Assembly: GCA_947685225.1 (NCBI GenBank)
Contig: CANTUV010000033.1
Location: 55,281,001-55,345,000 of the forward strand
Length of the DNA: 64,000 nt
Reading direction: 5' to 3'
Origin: Garcia nutans
Taxonomy: Eukaryota; Streptophyta; Magnoliopsida; Malpighiales; Euphorbiaceae
Below, in pieces: positions 32,321-44,159 of the stretch (its first letter is position 1; every line of letters starts with the position of its first letter). The notes beneath the pieces are model-generated. The model was not told the origin of the DNA, did not search any database, and was given only the letters and a program-made list of their open reading frames with translations. The translations under genes and the position numbers were made by a program.

Positions 32321-32600
32321 AATATTCCAATGTCCTGTTGGTGCCCGCAATGTGTTTAAATTAGTGAATGGAACTGCCTTTCATAATTGCACAATTTCGC
32401 CTTTCATAATTGCATAATTTGGCAATTACAAGATGTTCTGACGACAATTATTTTAGCAACACCTGAAAGAAAATAGTATAGTTGTGGGGTGGCCAAGAAC
32501 TTGCTATAACTTTGCAGTCTCAAGCTCCTCTCCAATCAGCCGCACTTAAATGGCAGGCTTGTAATTTTGTTTCATTGTTTGATTTGTGATTTGGCGATTT
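32321..32600 (+). pseudogene. P2: single-domain phytocyanin exon relic fused to OMT-C
   Basis: Translates across breaks as FQCPVGARNVFK, then a NGTAFHNC-like segment, then TTIILATPERK followed by TAG, then a CGVAKNL-like segment and VQSQAP. This is the second half of a cupredoxin domain (the strand with the Cu-ligand His position, which reads Arg here, and the Cys loop). A local duplication of CCTTTCATAATTGCA is visible. The preceding intron end matches 37320-37382 and 58190-58256. Confidence 0.75.
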
Positions 32601-33128
32601 ATACAGCAAATCATTATGCCCATATATATTATCTTCTAGAAATTTATTTTTTACTCAAGATTCCGTAATTAAATTTGTTAAACATATAATATTTTTTTGG
32701 TATATTTTCCTTTTTTATAAATTAAAGGATAACTTTATCATTTAATAACAATATGTATAATTGCCATCCAACAAATAGATCAATTTATAAGAGATTATCC
32801 TAATTTAACTAGAGTTTCCATTCGATTCTGAAATAATAATTTATATCAAAATAATAACATAACATTTTTAATTTTCTAAAAGGAGATATATGGCTGCGTC
32901 ACTTATATAGAAATAGCCAATCAGAGTATGGAAAAGTTACAAAGAAACAGTAATCTCATCAGTAATAGCTAATAGGAAGACGATTTCTGATTTTGATACT
33001 GTTTATCGTTGGGGGTGAGATTTTGATGATTCCTATGAAGTTTATTGGTTAAAAAAAAACTTTGTTTCTTTTTGTCAGTTGGCTTAAAATCTGATCAAAT
33101 GAATAAGAACATGATCCGACGAATCTTA
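32601..33128. repeat. Segmental-duplication modules, copy 2 (empty site for the hAT element)
   Basis: Homologous to 940-1078 plus 12645-13010, and to 37675-37834 plus 41415-41645. The uninterrupted CTTTATCATTTAATAACAAT near 32732 shows the state before the hAT and Copia A insertions. No gene present. Confidence 0.75.
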
Positions 33129-33345
33129 ATTGGCACAATTTTTTTCTTTTTTCAATAACAGAATTGGCACATTTTTTTTCTTTTTAAAACACAGAATTGG
33201 CACATTTTTTTTTCTTTTTTAAACACAGAATTGACACATTTTTTTGCTTTTTTAAACAACAGAATTGGCACATTTTTTTTCTTTTTTAAACAACAGAATT
33301 GGCACATTTTTTTTCTTTTTTAAACAACAGAATTGGCACATTTAT
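33129..33345. repeat. Minisatellite of about 35 bp, seven copies
   Basis: The unit is AACAGAATTGGCACATTTTT followed by TTTCTTTTTTAA, repeated about seven times with small changes in the T run. It is absent from the paralogous modules at 13010 and 41640, so it expanded locally. Confidence 0.85.
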
Positions 33346-34440
33346 CATAGAAAAATAGTACGGGAAGAAAAAATGGGCAAAAAGCAATCAGGAGAATTTT
33401 ATTAGAAAGTCTGAATATCAGTAAAGGCGACGCATTTGATAAGTACCCAAATTTCCTCAACCTGTTTTCATATCATTTTTTCTCAAACAAAAATAAATGT
33501 TAATTTCTATTAATTTGAATGGCACTTGAAAATTCAAAAACATTTACCACTTAAAATCTACCGGTGAAAAGATTGATATCCAATCAATATATATCTGTTT
33601 TATTTTCATTGGCTAAATGCATAAATGACTTTCTATAATATACTTTTGTTATTAATATACTTTTTTTATTAATCATTATATAAATTTATCCATATAATAG
33701 TATAAATCTGCCACTATTTTTTAAATTGATGATTTTAATAATTTTTTATAAGATTATTAGTTATATCGTTAAATAATAACCTATTACATATTAAACTATT
33801 TTATTTAAATTTTGTATTATTTCTTCTTGATTATTTAGTAAATCCTACTTAAAACAATACATATCATAGTAATTGTCGGAAAATGCTAGGAAATTTAGTA
33901 ATCATAAGTTATTTAATTTTCATTGCTATTATTATTTTATTTCTTTTATTGAATTTTATTTTCAGTGATATAAATTATAGAGTTAAAATTTCTTGTAATA
34001 TTTATTGAGTATAAAATATTCAACAAAAATTAATTATTTTCTTGTTATTTTTTGCACAGTGTATTAAACTTGAATAATATTTATTCTTATTTTTGTAAAT
34101 TTAATATAACTTTTAAAGATTAATTATTATTATTATAATAAAAAATTTAATTCTGATTTGTTTCAAAATAGAAAGTTTTAACATTTAGATGTAATTTAAA
34201 AGTTCTTTGATAATTTTATTTATGACAATAAAATAAATATATTATATCTAAAATATAAATTATTCTTTTATTTATAAAAGATAAATTACTGTAGCACCTT
34301 TAAAATTTATCATGATTAATTTTTTAACATTACTATTTTAAAATTAGCTTAGCTGGCTTAACATTGGTAAAAATTTCAAGTCCAAATAGAAATCTCACAT
34401 GATTGTTTGTTTTCGTTAATAAGTGGTATTAGAACAATTT
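33346..34440. repeat. Segmental-duplication module, copy 2 (no OMT follows directly)
   Basis: 33580-34420 aligns with 13990-15010 and 42340-42990. In the other two copies an OMT gene lies downstream; here the sequence runs into AT-rich DNA instead. Confidence 0.6.
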
Positions 34441-37229
34441 TTTTTTTTTTAAATCATATAATCCGCAAGTTTTTTTTTCTATTTCTAAACATTTATTACG
34501 TTCCTTTTCTTTTTCCTTTTATATTTTTCTATTTATAAATAACTTTTTTTTATTTTTATATTATAAATATACTCACAAAAAATAAATATTTACACAATAT
34601 ATATAAAATATATAAAATATACACAATAAAACAATTAACATTTACTATATCTACCAAATAACATATCTATAATACAGTAAAATATCTATAATATATAATA
34701 TATCAACAGTTTTATTTTATATTATTTTAATACGTACAACATCTAATATATTAATAATTTTATTTACACAACATCTACATAATATGTATAAATTTATATA
34801 AATAAAAATAATATATCTATAATGCATCAACAACTTTTAAATTGAAAATAATCTTTGTTAAGAATTAGAATAATTCCTCGTTCTCTTGCTTTGACTTTTC
34901 TTGTTAATTTTTTATATATAACTAGAATAATGTCAATATTTTACTTCGAGGATATATATATATATAATATTATTTTTTATAAAATAATATTAGTCATTTT
35001 AATTATATAGGATGAATATTTAAAATATATTACTATAGTTTAGAGTAAAATTGAATACTAAATAAAATATATAAAAAGCGGGTATCAATATTATATATAA
35101 TTATAGTATTATATAAAGTATAATTTGATGTCAAGATAAATTAATAGATTGGTCAATGGATTATATATTTATAGCAACCGATAGCTCAATTTTATAATTA
35201 ATGATATACTCAAAATAAAAGATAAACTTCGTGTGATGAGTGTTATATTGTATGTTGGACTAATCAAATTAATTGTAGGTATTGTTTATAATTAATAATT
35301 ATTATAATACATTAATATAAATATTAATTATAATTTTAAATAAATTTATGTCCTTATATATAAATATGTATTTATATTTATGTTTATATGCCATTAACAC
35401 CATTTTAAATTTACTTTTGGTGTCCAAAAAATTATTTTTATTTTTTAATTATTTTTTATTTTATCTTATTAAATTATAAAAAATAATATTTTTCTTCATA
35501 AAATTATCACAATAACTTATAAAATAAAATTAATATTTAGTTATTAGTGCAGATAAATATTTTACTATTTTATGAGTTTAATTTTTTTTAATAAATAAAA
35601 AATGGTTTCTTTTTATTTTTTTTAATTTTTAAAGACACACTAAGATTTATTCAACTCATGCAATAAAAATATAAACACTCATAAAAAATATTTTGAGTAT
35701 ATAAACTTCTTAATACGGTAGCTCATAATTTAATAAGGGCAACTGCTCAAAATATAGGTTTTCAGTATTGGGATCTTGCTTCCAATTATATTGTAAAAGT
35801 CTTAAATTTTAATGTCCAATAATAAAGTATTATTGCATCATAAAAAGTTTGAGTTGACATTCTTTTTTCTCTTAAATTATTTTTTTTTTATGTTATGGAA
35901 AGTAAAAATCTCAGACAATTTAATTATTAATTATTTATATATTTCTATAAATTATAGAAGTAAAAAAATTAATTTTGATTTGATAATTTTTATATTACTT
36001 AATAATATAAATATATTGCAAAGAAGTCTAACACATAAACACACATAGTATATCAATTTATTAATAGAGCATTCTAAAAATATTATTAAAAAAATATAAA
36101 TTTTAAGATTAATTAAATGAATGAAAAATATAAATTATATTTATGATTATAATGAAATATAATTTTTTTAAAATTTTTTACTTTTTTTTTTCATACAATT
36201 CATTATGAAAATAATAAATTATGAAAATAATAAATTATTAAAATTTTTATATAATTTATCATAATGTACACTAATCTAAAATTAATAAATTATTTATAAT
36301 ATATAAATTTTAAAACTGAGCTATATTTAAATTTTAAAAATCAAAATAAAATAAAAAAATTATAATTTTATAATGAAGTTAGTAAAATATAAGTTATTTA
36401 TTAAGTACATTTTATTGAGTTGAATAAATAATATTAAATTATACTAAAAATTTAAAAAAAAAACTAAAAAAATAAAAGTATATACGAACAAAATAGGAAA
36501 GAGAAGAGAAAATCTACAACCAAATTGACAAAAAATTAAAGAAAATAAAAGAAATTTAAGAATAGTAAACTTATAAGTTTTTTCTTCTTTTTTATAAAAT
36601 TAAAATTTGATATTGGATTAATATATATTTAATTTTGAGTCAAATAAATATATTTCAGTTAAGATTTTAAATTTGAATCAAATTTATATAGAATGGCTTT
36701 ATTTAATTGGAGGGGCCATTTTTAAAATAATAATAATAAAAAAAATTAGGAGGGGTAAAGGTCTCCTCAACTCTGAACGTAGTTACATCCCTGTTATCTA
36801 GAATGATGTCATCGTATTGCTTTGACAATATATATTTTTTATAAACAATATAAAAGGCAGTTAGTATTTTTTTAAAGGAGGAGAAAAAATAAATTAAAAA
36901 TTAAAAATAAGATATTTTTAATTGGGTACACAAATAAAATATTGACATAATTATTATAAAATATAATTAATTGAGTATATATAAATAAATGATATAATTA
37001 TTTTGCGATTTTTAAATACTATTTTTATTTACATATATTTTATTTTTTTATTGTATTCTTAAATATTATAATATATTTTAAATATTTTTTCTATATAACT
37101 AAATATTTAATATTATTTTTATAAAAAAAATATATATATCTTCAAAATAATGTGATGATGTCATTCTCGCTAACGTAGATACACCTATGTTAATAATGGC
37201 TCCTCTCAATGTTTTTATTATATATACAT
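34441..37229. other. AT-rich intergenic DNA without genes
   Basis: No coding sequence is supported; short hydrophobic frames such as 35812-36048 are chance products of T-rich DNA. 34850-34910 (TTAAGAATTAGAATAATTCC) matches the right flank of Copia C at 58041, so a phytocyanin intron once began here. A sequence ending AACGTAGTTACATCCCTG near 36793 resembles the end of a hAT-type element, but no partner end was found. Confidence 0.5.
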
Positions 37230-37690
37230 ATGTATATATATGCGCTTAACTAGTATTAATTTTGACTGTGAACGATTGTTTTGGCTTTATAATAATTTCA
37301 AAAAATTTAAAATTTAATTAATTTCTTCAATAAAAGAATTATATTAAAATAATGTATGATAATTTGATTGAATTAAAATTTGTAGTATTCCAATGTCTTG
37401 TTGGTGCCCGCAATGTGTTTAAAGTGAATGGAATTGTTTTCGCTATTAAAAGATGCTCTGACTACAATTTTTTTTTTGAATAGTGACTACAATTATTTTA
37501 GCAGCACGTGGAAGAAAATGGTATATTTGTGGGGTGGCCAAGAACTTGCTATAACCGTGCAGTCTCAAGCTCCTTCTCCAATCACCAGCACTAAAATGGC
37601 TGCCAAAAATGAGACTATTTATCAACTTTCACTGCTGATGATTTTGTTTCATTGTTTGATTTGTGATTTGGAGATTTATCCAGCAAATCT
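37230..37690 (+). pseudogene. P3: single-domain phytocyanin exon relic
   Basis: A conserved intron end (37230-37382) is followed by an exon encoding FQCLVGARNVFKVNG, then a damaged region with a GACTACAATT duplication near 37458-37493, then ARGRKWYICGVAKNL, frame-shifted into AITVQSQAPSP, an extracellular-type Pro/Ser tail. The Cys of WYIC is the usual copper ligand; the His ligand position (GARNV in place of GAHNV) is Arg. The start of the gene is missing. It represents a phytocyanin branch different from P1/P4. Confidence 0.7.
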
Positions 37691-37839
37691 TTATGCCTAT
37701 ATATATTATCTTTCAGGAATTTATTTTTCACTCAACGTTCCGCAAATAAATTTGTTAAGTATATAATATTTTTTTGGCATATTTCTTTTTTTTAATATAA
37801 ATTAAAGGATATCTTTATCATTTAAGAACAATATGTATA
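37691..37839. repeat. Segmental-duplication module, copy 3, left of Copia B
   Basis: Matches 955-1078 and 32610-32760 up to ATATGTATA, where Copia B is inserted. It continues at 41415. Confidence 0.75.
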
Positions 37840-37990
37840 TGTGGCAGAAGCTAAACCTGGGAAAAACTGATTCTATATTGATTAACCAAGAAAAATATTT
37901 ATATACAGTACAACAAGATATTTGTAGCTAACTAAACTCATAAGCTAACTAACCCATTACATAAATGATTCTATAAATTAACCCTCATCA
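37840..37990 (-). repeat. 3' LTR of Copia B
   Basis: 151 bp, TGTGGCAGAAGC...ACCCTCATCA on the plus strand. The partner LTR (41289-41414) lacks about 25 bp present here near 37885-37905. Confidence 0.9.
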
Positions 37991-38012
37991 CCAAACCCCC
38001 CCCCCTCTCAAG
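37991..38012 (-). other. Polypurine tract of Copia B
   Basis: The minus strand reads CTTGAGAGGGGGGGGGGTTT directly inside the 3' LTR, a clear purine tract. Confidence 0.85.
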
Positions 38013-38383
38013 CTGAAGAATATTAATGTTTAATCTTCCCAGCTTGGAAAATAGTAACTGAAAAACTGAGATAAGAAGGGAGTAAAAATATCTGCTAATT
38101 GATTGGAGCTTGAAATTGGCAATAGCTTTATCAATCCAGACTTCACCTTTTCCCTCACCAAATGACAATCCAACTCTATATTTTTAGTGCGTTCATGGAA
38201 AATAGAATTATGTGCAAGATTAATAGCAGACAGGTTATCACAAAACAACAATGCAGGCCCTTCCTTCATAGAACAAAGATCAGAAAACAGATAATGGAGC
38301 CACTGTACCTCACAAGTAGTATAGGCTAATGACCTATATTCTGCTTCAGTATAACGAGAAATGGTTGTCTGCTTTTTAAACTT
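38013..38383 (-). pseudogene. Copia B RNase H domain (broken)
   Basis: Contains a Y-T-E-A-E-Y motif, LLFCDNLSAINLAHN, HLVREKVKSG and a NQLADIFT motif. The stop TGA at 38384-38386 separates it from the reverse transcriptase at a conserved Trp position, the same place as in Copia A. A frameshift near 38060 destroys the C-terminus. Confidence 0.82.
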
Positions 38384-39720
38384 TCATGAAATCAATGAAC
38401 CACCAAGAAAAACACTCATACCAGTAATTGATCTTCTATAGAAAGGACATGATACCCAATCTGCATCACTAAATGCCTGGAGCTGAAGATCAGATGCAGC
38501 AGGAAAAAATAAACCTTGTGCAGGAGATGACTTGAGATATCTCAGAACCCTATGAGCCAATTTTTTATGAAACTCAGTGGGTGTGTCAAGAAATTGACTA
38601 AGATATTGCACTGCATAGCTTATATCAGGCCTAGTATTTGTAAGATACAAAAGCCTTCCAATAAGCTGCCTATAACCTGGAGCATTTGAGAGAACAACAG
38701 AATCTGAAACAGTTGAAGTATCAAAAGAACTTTTGAATGGAACCATGGGACTAGATACAAGTTTAGAATCAATAAAACCCATATCATTTAAGAGTTCTAA
38801 AGTGTACTTCCTTTGACAAATATGAAGCCCTTTTGATGATCTAGCAATCTCAAAACCCAAAAAATACTTCAGAGGACCAAGATCCTTAATCTGAAACTGC
38901 ATATTTAGAAATTGCTTAACATCATTGATTTCAGTCATATTTGTACTTGCCAAGACTATATCATCTATATAAACAAGAAGTACCATGAAACTAGTAGATG
39001 ATTGCTTAGTAAACAAAGAAGGATCAGTAAGAGACTGAACAAAACCTTTGGATAATAAGGCAGAAGTCAGTTTGGCATTCCATAGCCTGCTGGCATGCTT
39101 CAATCCATACAAGGATTTTTGCAATTTACACACTGTTGGACCATTAGCAACAGGAAAACCAGGAGGAGGCAACATATAAACTTCCTCTACTAAATCACCA
39201 TGCAAGAAAGTATTATTGACATCTAGTTGTTCCAAAAACCAACCTTGAGCGACAGCCACTGCTAACAAACATCGAACAGTAGCTATTTTTGCAACAGGGG
39301 AAAAAGTCTCCAAATAATCTATCCCTTCTTGTCGAGTATAACCCTTAGCCACAAGCCTACTTTATATCTTTCTACACTCCCATTAGCCCTATGTTTGATC
39401 TTATATACCCACATGCAACCTATAGGAACAACACCAGGAGGAAGATCCACAACAGCCCAAGTATTATTGCTCTCAAGTGCTTGCAATTCAATTTGCATAG
39501 CCTGCTGCCACGTAGGATCTTGGGCAGCCTGCTTATATGTTTTAGGCTCAGATATAGAAGAAATAGAAAGTGTAAAAGTTTTATGAGAAGATGACAAAGT
39601 ATTATAAGAAATGAATTTGGAAATAGGATGAGGTGTAGGATCAGACACAGAATCTAGAACAGTAGTAGTACGAAGAAGATTACAGTGAAAATCTTCAAGA
39701 TAAGAAGGAGGACTTCTATT
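38384..39720 (-). pseudogene. Copia B reverse transcriptase domain (broken)
   Basis: The N-terminal part (39319-39648) has TWAVVDLPPGVVPIGCMWVY and then frameshifts near 39365. The main part (38384-39352, 322 residues) has AKGYTRQEGIDY, LDVNNTFLHGDLVEE (about residues 43-57), SLYGLKHASRLW and YIDD at 128-131, where most Copia elements have YVDD. The frame ends at a stop replacing the Trp before RNase H. Confidence 0.85.
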
Positions 39721-41169
39721 TCAAATAGAGTGTCTAAGTGTGTGGTCATCATGTGAAATAGATGAAGAATTATGTGAAAGAGGTAAAGTAGAAGCTGGAA
39801 GAAAATCAACAATAGATGATGAGAAAGAAGATTGAAAAGGAAAAACTTTTTCATAGAAAATAACATTTCTTGAAACAAAAATATTATTAGAATTGATATC
39901 CGAGAGTGTATAACCCTTAGTACCAGACTTAAAACCAAGAAACAAGCAAACATAAGATTGGGGTTCAAGTTTAGTCCTATTTTGAGACAATGTTGATGCA
40001 AAACATAAGCAACCAAACACTTTAAGATTTGTAAGATCAGGTAAGTGATTATATAACACATGATAGGGACTCATATCATTTAAAATGGGTGTTGGAATTC
40101 TGTTGATTAGATAAACAGCATGTATAAGTGCTTCTGACCAATATGCATGAGATAAATGACTTTGGAAAAGCAAAGACCTAGTGACATTTAATAAATGTTG
40201 GTGCTTTCTCTCTGCAATTCCATTTTGCTGTGGAGTTGCCACACAAGAAGTTTGATGAAGGATACCTTTTGAATTATAAAACTCAGGCTAAACAAACTCT
40301 TGACCATTGTCACTACGGATTACCTTGATTTTAACCTCAAATTGAGTTAAAACCATATTATAGAAGTTAGAAATAGCCATCCTAGCTTCAGATTTGGATT
40401 TTAAAAGATAGACCCATGTGAATCGAGAACAATCATCCACAACAGTTAGGAAATATTTAAAATCGGTAACAGAAGGGATAGTAGGTCCCCAAACATCAAG
40501 ATGAATAAGATCAAACACTTTATTAGAGTGAGTAGAACTTACAGGAAAAGAAAGATACTTCTGTTTTGCTAGGTGACAAATATCACAAAGGTGATATTCT
40601 ATATGAATGAGATTAGGATAGGACTTTTTAAGAATCTGTATCCTAGGATTAGATGGATGGCCTAATCTATAGTGCCATACATCAAAATTATTTGAAACAA
40701 AAGAATTATTTACAGAAGAAACCATGGAAGGAAAAACAACAGTAGTAGATGGAGGAGGATAAAAGTGGTATAAGCCGTTTGTGAGATCAGCTGTACCAAT
40801 CGTCTTCTTCAGGGAATCATGAATGAGACAGAGGCCATTAGTAAAAAGAATGGAAATGTTGTTAGCATGCAACAATTTACTAAGAGAAATGAGAAGAACA
40901 ACCAGGACATTTTCAAGCAACAAATCATTGGTAAGATACACAGAACCAACATGAGTAACATCAGCATGAAAACCATTAGGAAGCAAAACAAAGTAATTAG
41001 AGACTAAAGTAAAATGATGAAGAAAAACAGTAATACAAGCAATATGATCATATGCACTCGTGTCAATTATCCAATCAATAGAATGTAAATTATGAGAAGG
41101 AAGAACTGAGAAACATGTACCAGAGAGTGAAGAATCAGGAACATTATTTGGTGAAGAATCGTTAGCCAT
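39721..41169 (-). pseudogene. Copia B protease and integrase
   Basis: The frame begins at Met (41169) with MANDSSPNN directly before the protease, so gag is absent. The protease site reads WIIDTSAYDHI: the D-T/S-G triad has Ser for Gly, so it is likely inactive. Then come the pre-integrase zinc finger (WHYRLGHPS...CDICHLAKQK), HLDVWGP and VIRSDNGQEF. A stop at 40288-40290 follows, after which the same frame resumes with PQQNGIAERKHQ (third catalytic residue) and the usual LFLGFKSGTKGYT region. A further stop ends it at 39721. Confidence 0.83.
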
Positions 41170-41288
41170 TGATGAAGAAACCCTAGGTTTGGCAGAAGAA
41201 GAATCGAGAAAGAAAAAGAGAAGAAAAAAGGAAAGTAAGACAGAGAGTGTAACCGACTGAAAGACTTAGAAAATTTGCTTTTATACCG
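41170..41288 (-). other. Copia B leader lacking a primer-binding site
   Basis: Only about 119 bp lie between the 5' LTR and the first Met, and no TGGTATCAGAGC-like sequence is present. It is consistent with one deletion that removed the primer site and gag. Confidence 0.6.
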
Positions 41289-41414
41289 TGTGGCAGAAGC
41301 TAAATGTAAGAAAAACTGATTCTAAATGAATCTACAATAAGATATTTGTAGCTAATTAAACTCATAGGCTAACTAACCCATTGCATAAATGATTCCATAA
41401 ATTAACCCTCGTCA
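41289..41414 (-). repeat. 5' LTR of Copia B
   Basis: 126 bp, TGTGGCAGAAGC...ACCCTCGTCA on the plus strand, followed by target duplication GTATA. Confidence 0.9.
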
Positions 41415-42339
41415 GTATAACTACAACCGAGATATAGATTCATTTATAAAAGATTATTATAGCTTTATTAGATATCTTAAATTTTACTCCAAAATAATAA
41501 CATCATATTTTTTAATTTTCCAAAAAGACGTCTCCGTTGTATGTATGTGGCTGCGTCACTTATCTAGAAATAGCCAATCAAAGTATGGAAAACTTTCAAA
41601 GAAACAATAATTTCATCGGTAATAGCTTGGGAAGACAGTCTATGAAGGTTTCAGCCATTTTGTCATGGTTGGAATTTGACTTTTTACTGTTATAAATGTA
41701 ATAATAAAAAGTTTATTGGTTAAAAAATAAAAAAACATGATCTGTCATATCTAATTGGTATAGTATCATCTGGAGTGACACACACATCATGGGACAGAAA
41801 AATGGACCAAAAACAATCAACGGAATTTTATTGGAAGACAAATTTCCTCAAGTCTGGACGTCAGTAAGGGCGGCGCATTTGATAAGATCCACTTCAATTA
41901 TTTGGGTTTAGTTCAGCTTGTTGATTAATGAAAACAATTTTTAAATACAAAATAAAATTTAATTATTTTTCATAAATAATTTCAATCAATCTATATTCAA
42001 ATTAAAATAACTAATATAATAATATAAATTATTTTTAATATATCATATTAAAAATAATTAAAATACAATCCATAAAAAATTATCATAACTTAATCAAAAA
42101 TATCAAATTATAATTTTTAAATATACAATTACGCTAAAACTCTCTATAAATAACTTTATTACACTTATGATCTTACTTATATTAAAAATAATTCATTTTA
42201 ATTAGTTAAATATCTATGTTTTATGCCATATTGAAAATTTAACAAATTAAATTTAAATAATTTTTTATGCTTTAATACGGGACTTAAATTCACTCTAAGA
42301 TCGAATTATATAAAAATAAATAAGTTTTAAATATCTGAT
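41415..42339. repeat. Segmental-duplication module, copy 3, right of Copia B, and AT-rich DNA
   Basis: 41415-41645 continues the module interrupted by Copia B (TGGCTGCGTCACTTATCTAG and CAATCAAAGTATGGAAAACT). From 41880 to 42339 I see only AT-rich DNA. Confidence 0.65.
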
Positions 42340-43010
42340 ACTTCATTTATGTTAGGAAGTTTATTAATTATAAGTTATTTAATTTTCATTACTATTATTA
42401 TTTTATTTCTTTTATTGAATTTTAATTTAAGTGATATAAATTATAGAGTTAAAATTTCACATAATATATATTGAGTATAAAATATTCGACGTAGATTAGT
42501 TATTTTCTTATTCACCATATAATTGAATAATATTTCTTCATACTTTTTTTTTTCTAAATTGAATATAAAAAAAATATTTTTAAAGATTAATTATTATTAT
42601 AGTAAAATATTTAATTATGATTTGTTTCAAAATAGAAAGTTTTAACATTTAGAAGTAATCTAAATTTTTTTTATATTTTTATTTATGATAATACGATAAA
42701 TAAATTATATCTAAAACATAAATTGTTCTTTTATTTATAAAAGATAAATTACTGTAATACTTTTAAAATTTATTATAATTTTTTTTGTATAAATTATTAT
42801 TTTATAGTCAAACTATCTCTTATCAATTGATTTATGTTTTTAGCAATTAAAAATATTTAATTTTTTAAAACAACAATTTTAAAATTAGCTTAGCTGCTTT
42901 AGCAAAAATTTCAAGTTCAAATAGAAATTTTATATTAAAATAGAAGGATTAAATATATAAATTATTTGTTTGTTTTCTTTAATTAGTGGTATTAGTGTTT
43001 TTTTTTTTAT
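42340..43010. repeat. Segmental-duplication module upstream of OMT-D, copy 3
   Basis: Aligns with 14500-15010 and 33900-34430 (TTTAATTTTCATTACTATTA, GATATAAATTATAGAGTTAA, TTAGCTTAGCTG). Non-coding. Confidence 0.65.
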
Positions 43011-43105
43011 TTTCAAACTATTTTCTACATAAATATTATTTATTATTTTCATGGAAATTTTTATAATATATATTTATATAAAGTTGTATATTTTGTCAAA
43101 ATTAT

Positions 43106-43992
43106 GTAAATATTTGGCTAAATAATTATAAAGTCTCTGAGATTTTACATATTACATTAGTCAGTCCCTATATTTTCAACATCTAATTTTTGTATTCTTC
43201 AATTTTTAAAAATTAAACTATTTAGTAATTCTGTTAATATTTTCATCTATAAAATATTAGTCAATTACTTTGATATTATAAAATAATTTATTTATTTTTT
43301 CTTTATATATATTTTTCTTTGTTATTTGTTAAGTCATGCTTATTTTTAATTTGATTTATATTTTTTACACATAATTTATTTTAATTTTATAAATATTTTA
43401 ATAAATTATTTTAATTTTTATAAAGATAAATATATTATTAATTTATATATATTCTTATAAAGATAAATATATTATAAAATAATTTATTTGCTCTTCATTT
43501 ATACATATTTATCTTTGTTATTTATTAATTTTATTTTTTTATTTTTTTATATATAGACCGTTTGCAAAATAATAACAGATATTATTTATATTATTTAAAA
43601 TTATTTTTTAGTAATATTTATAAAATTAAAATAAATGATATATATAAATTATCTGTAAAATAATAAAAGATATTATTCGTATTATTTAAAATTAATTTTT
43701 AATAATATTTATAAAATTAAAATAAATTATGTATAAAAAATATAAATAAAATTAAAAATAAACATGACTTTATAAATAATAAAATATATATATATATATA
43801 ATAAATAAATTATTTTATAATATTAAAAAAATTTACTAATATTTTTAGAATGAAAATATTAACAGAATAATTAAATAATTTAATTTTTAAAAACTAAAGA
43901 TGTAAAAATTAAATAATAAATATATAAAAATTAACTAATATAATATATAAAATTTTAAAAATTTTATAGTTATTTAGCCTAAATATTTTTAC
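43106..43992. repeat. Long inverted repeat (foldback element) 0.6 kb upstream of OMT-D
   Basis: The left arm from about 43106 (GTAAATATTTGGCTAAATAA) is the reverse complement of the right arm ending about 43992 (TTATTTAGCCTAAATATTTT then TAC). Further matching blocks include TTCTGTTAATATTTTCAT (left) versus ATGAAAATATTAACAGAATA (right), and GTCATGCTTATTTTTAA versus TTAAAAATAAACATGAC. Each arm is about 300-330 bp. The centre holds tandem copies of AAAATAATAA(C/A)AGATATTATT. It has no coding frame. No clear target duplication was found, so the transposon class is open. Confidence 0.75.
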
Positions 43993-44159
43993 TTGAGCGA
44001 TCGGTAAAATTACATGGTCCATCTCAAATATATAAATAAAAAAATTATATAATGTATACAACCATAATTTTAATTAAATATTATATTTAAAATAATAAAT
44101 TAATTAAATAATAATATTTTTTAATATTTTACCAATTAAAAATTAAAATATATTTTTAA

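Larger units (their letters stand above)
37840..41414 (-). mobile_element. Copia LTR retrotransposon B (short LTRs), gag-deleted
   Basis: An exact target duplication GTATA (37835-37839 and 41415-41419) flanks LTRs 37840-37990 and 41289-41414 with TG...CA ends. At 3575 bp it is too short for a full Copia element. Gag and the tRNA primer site are missing between the 5' LTR and the protease, while protease, integrase, reverse transcriptase and RNase H follow in Copia order on the minus strand with scattered stops and frameshifts. The motif wording resembles the Ale/Retrofit group; short LTRs agree with this. It is not autonomous. Confidence 0.9.

Noticed and set aside
33129..33345. Regular repeats with near-constant spacing, CRISPR-like at first sight
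   Set aside because: The units are contiguous with no unique spacers and sit in plant nuclear DNA; it is a minisatellite.
35812..36048. 78-codon frame rich in Phe, Ile and Asn
   Set aside because: Product of T/A-rich low-complexity DNA; no domain and no paralogue in the duplicated segments.
36700..36800. Possible hAT element end (AACGTAGTTACATCCCTG)
   Set aside because: I could not find the matching left terminus or an 8-bp duplication, so no element is claimed.
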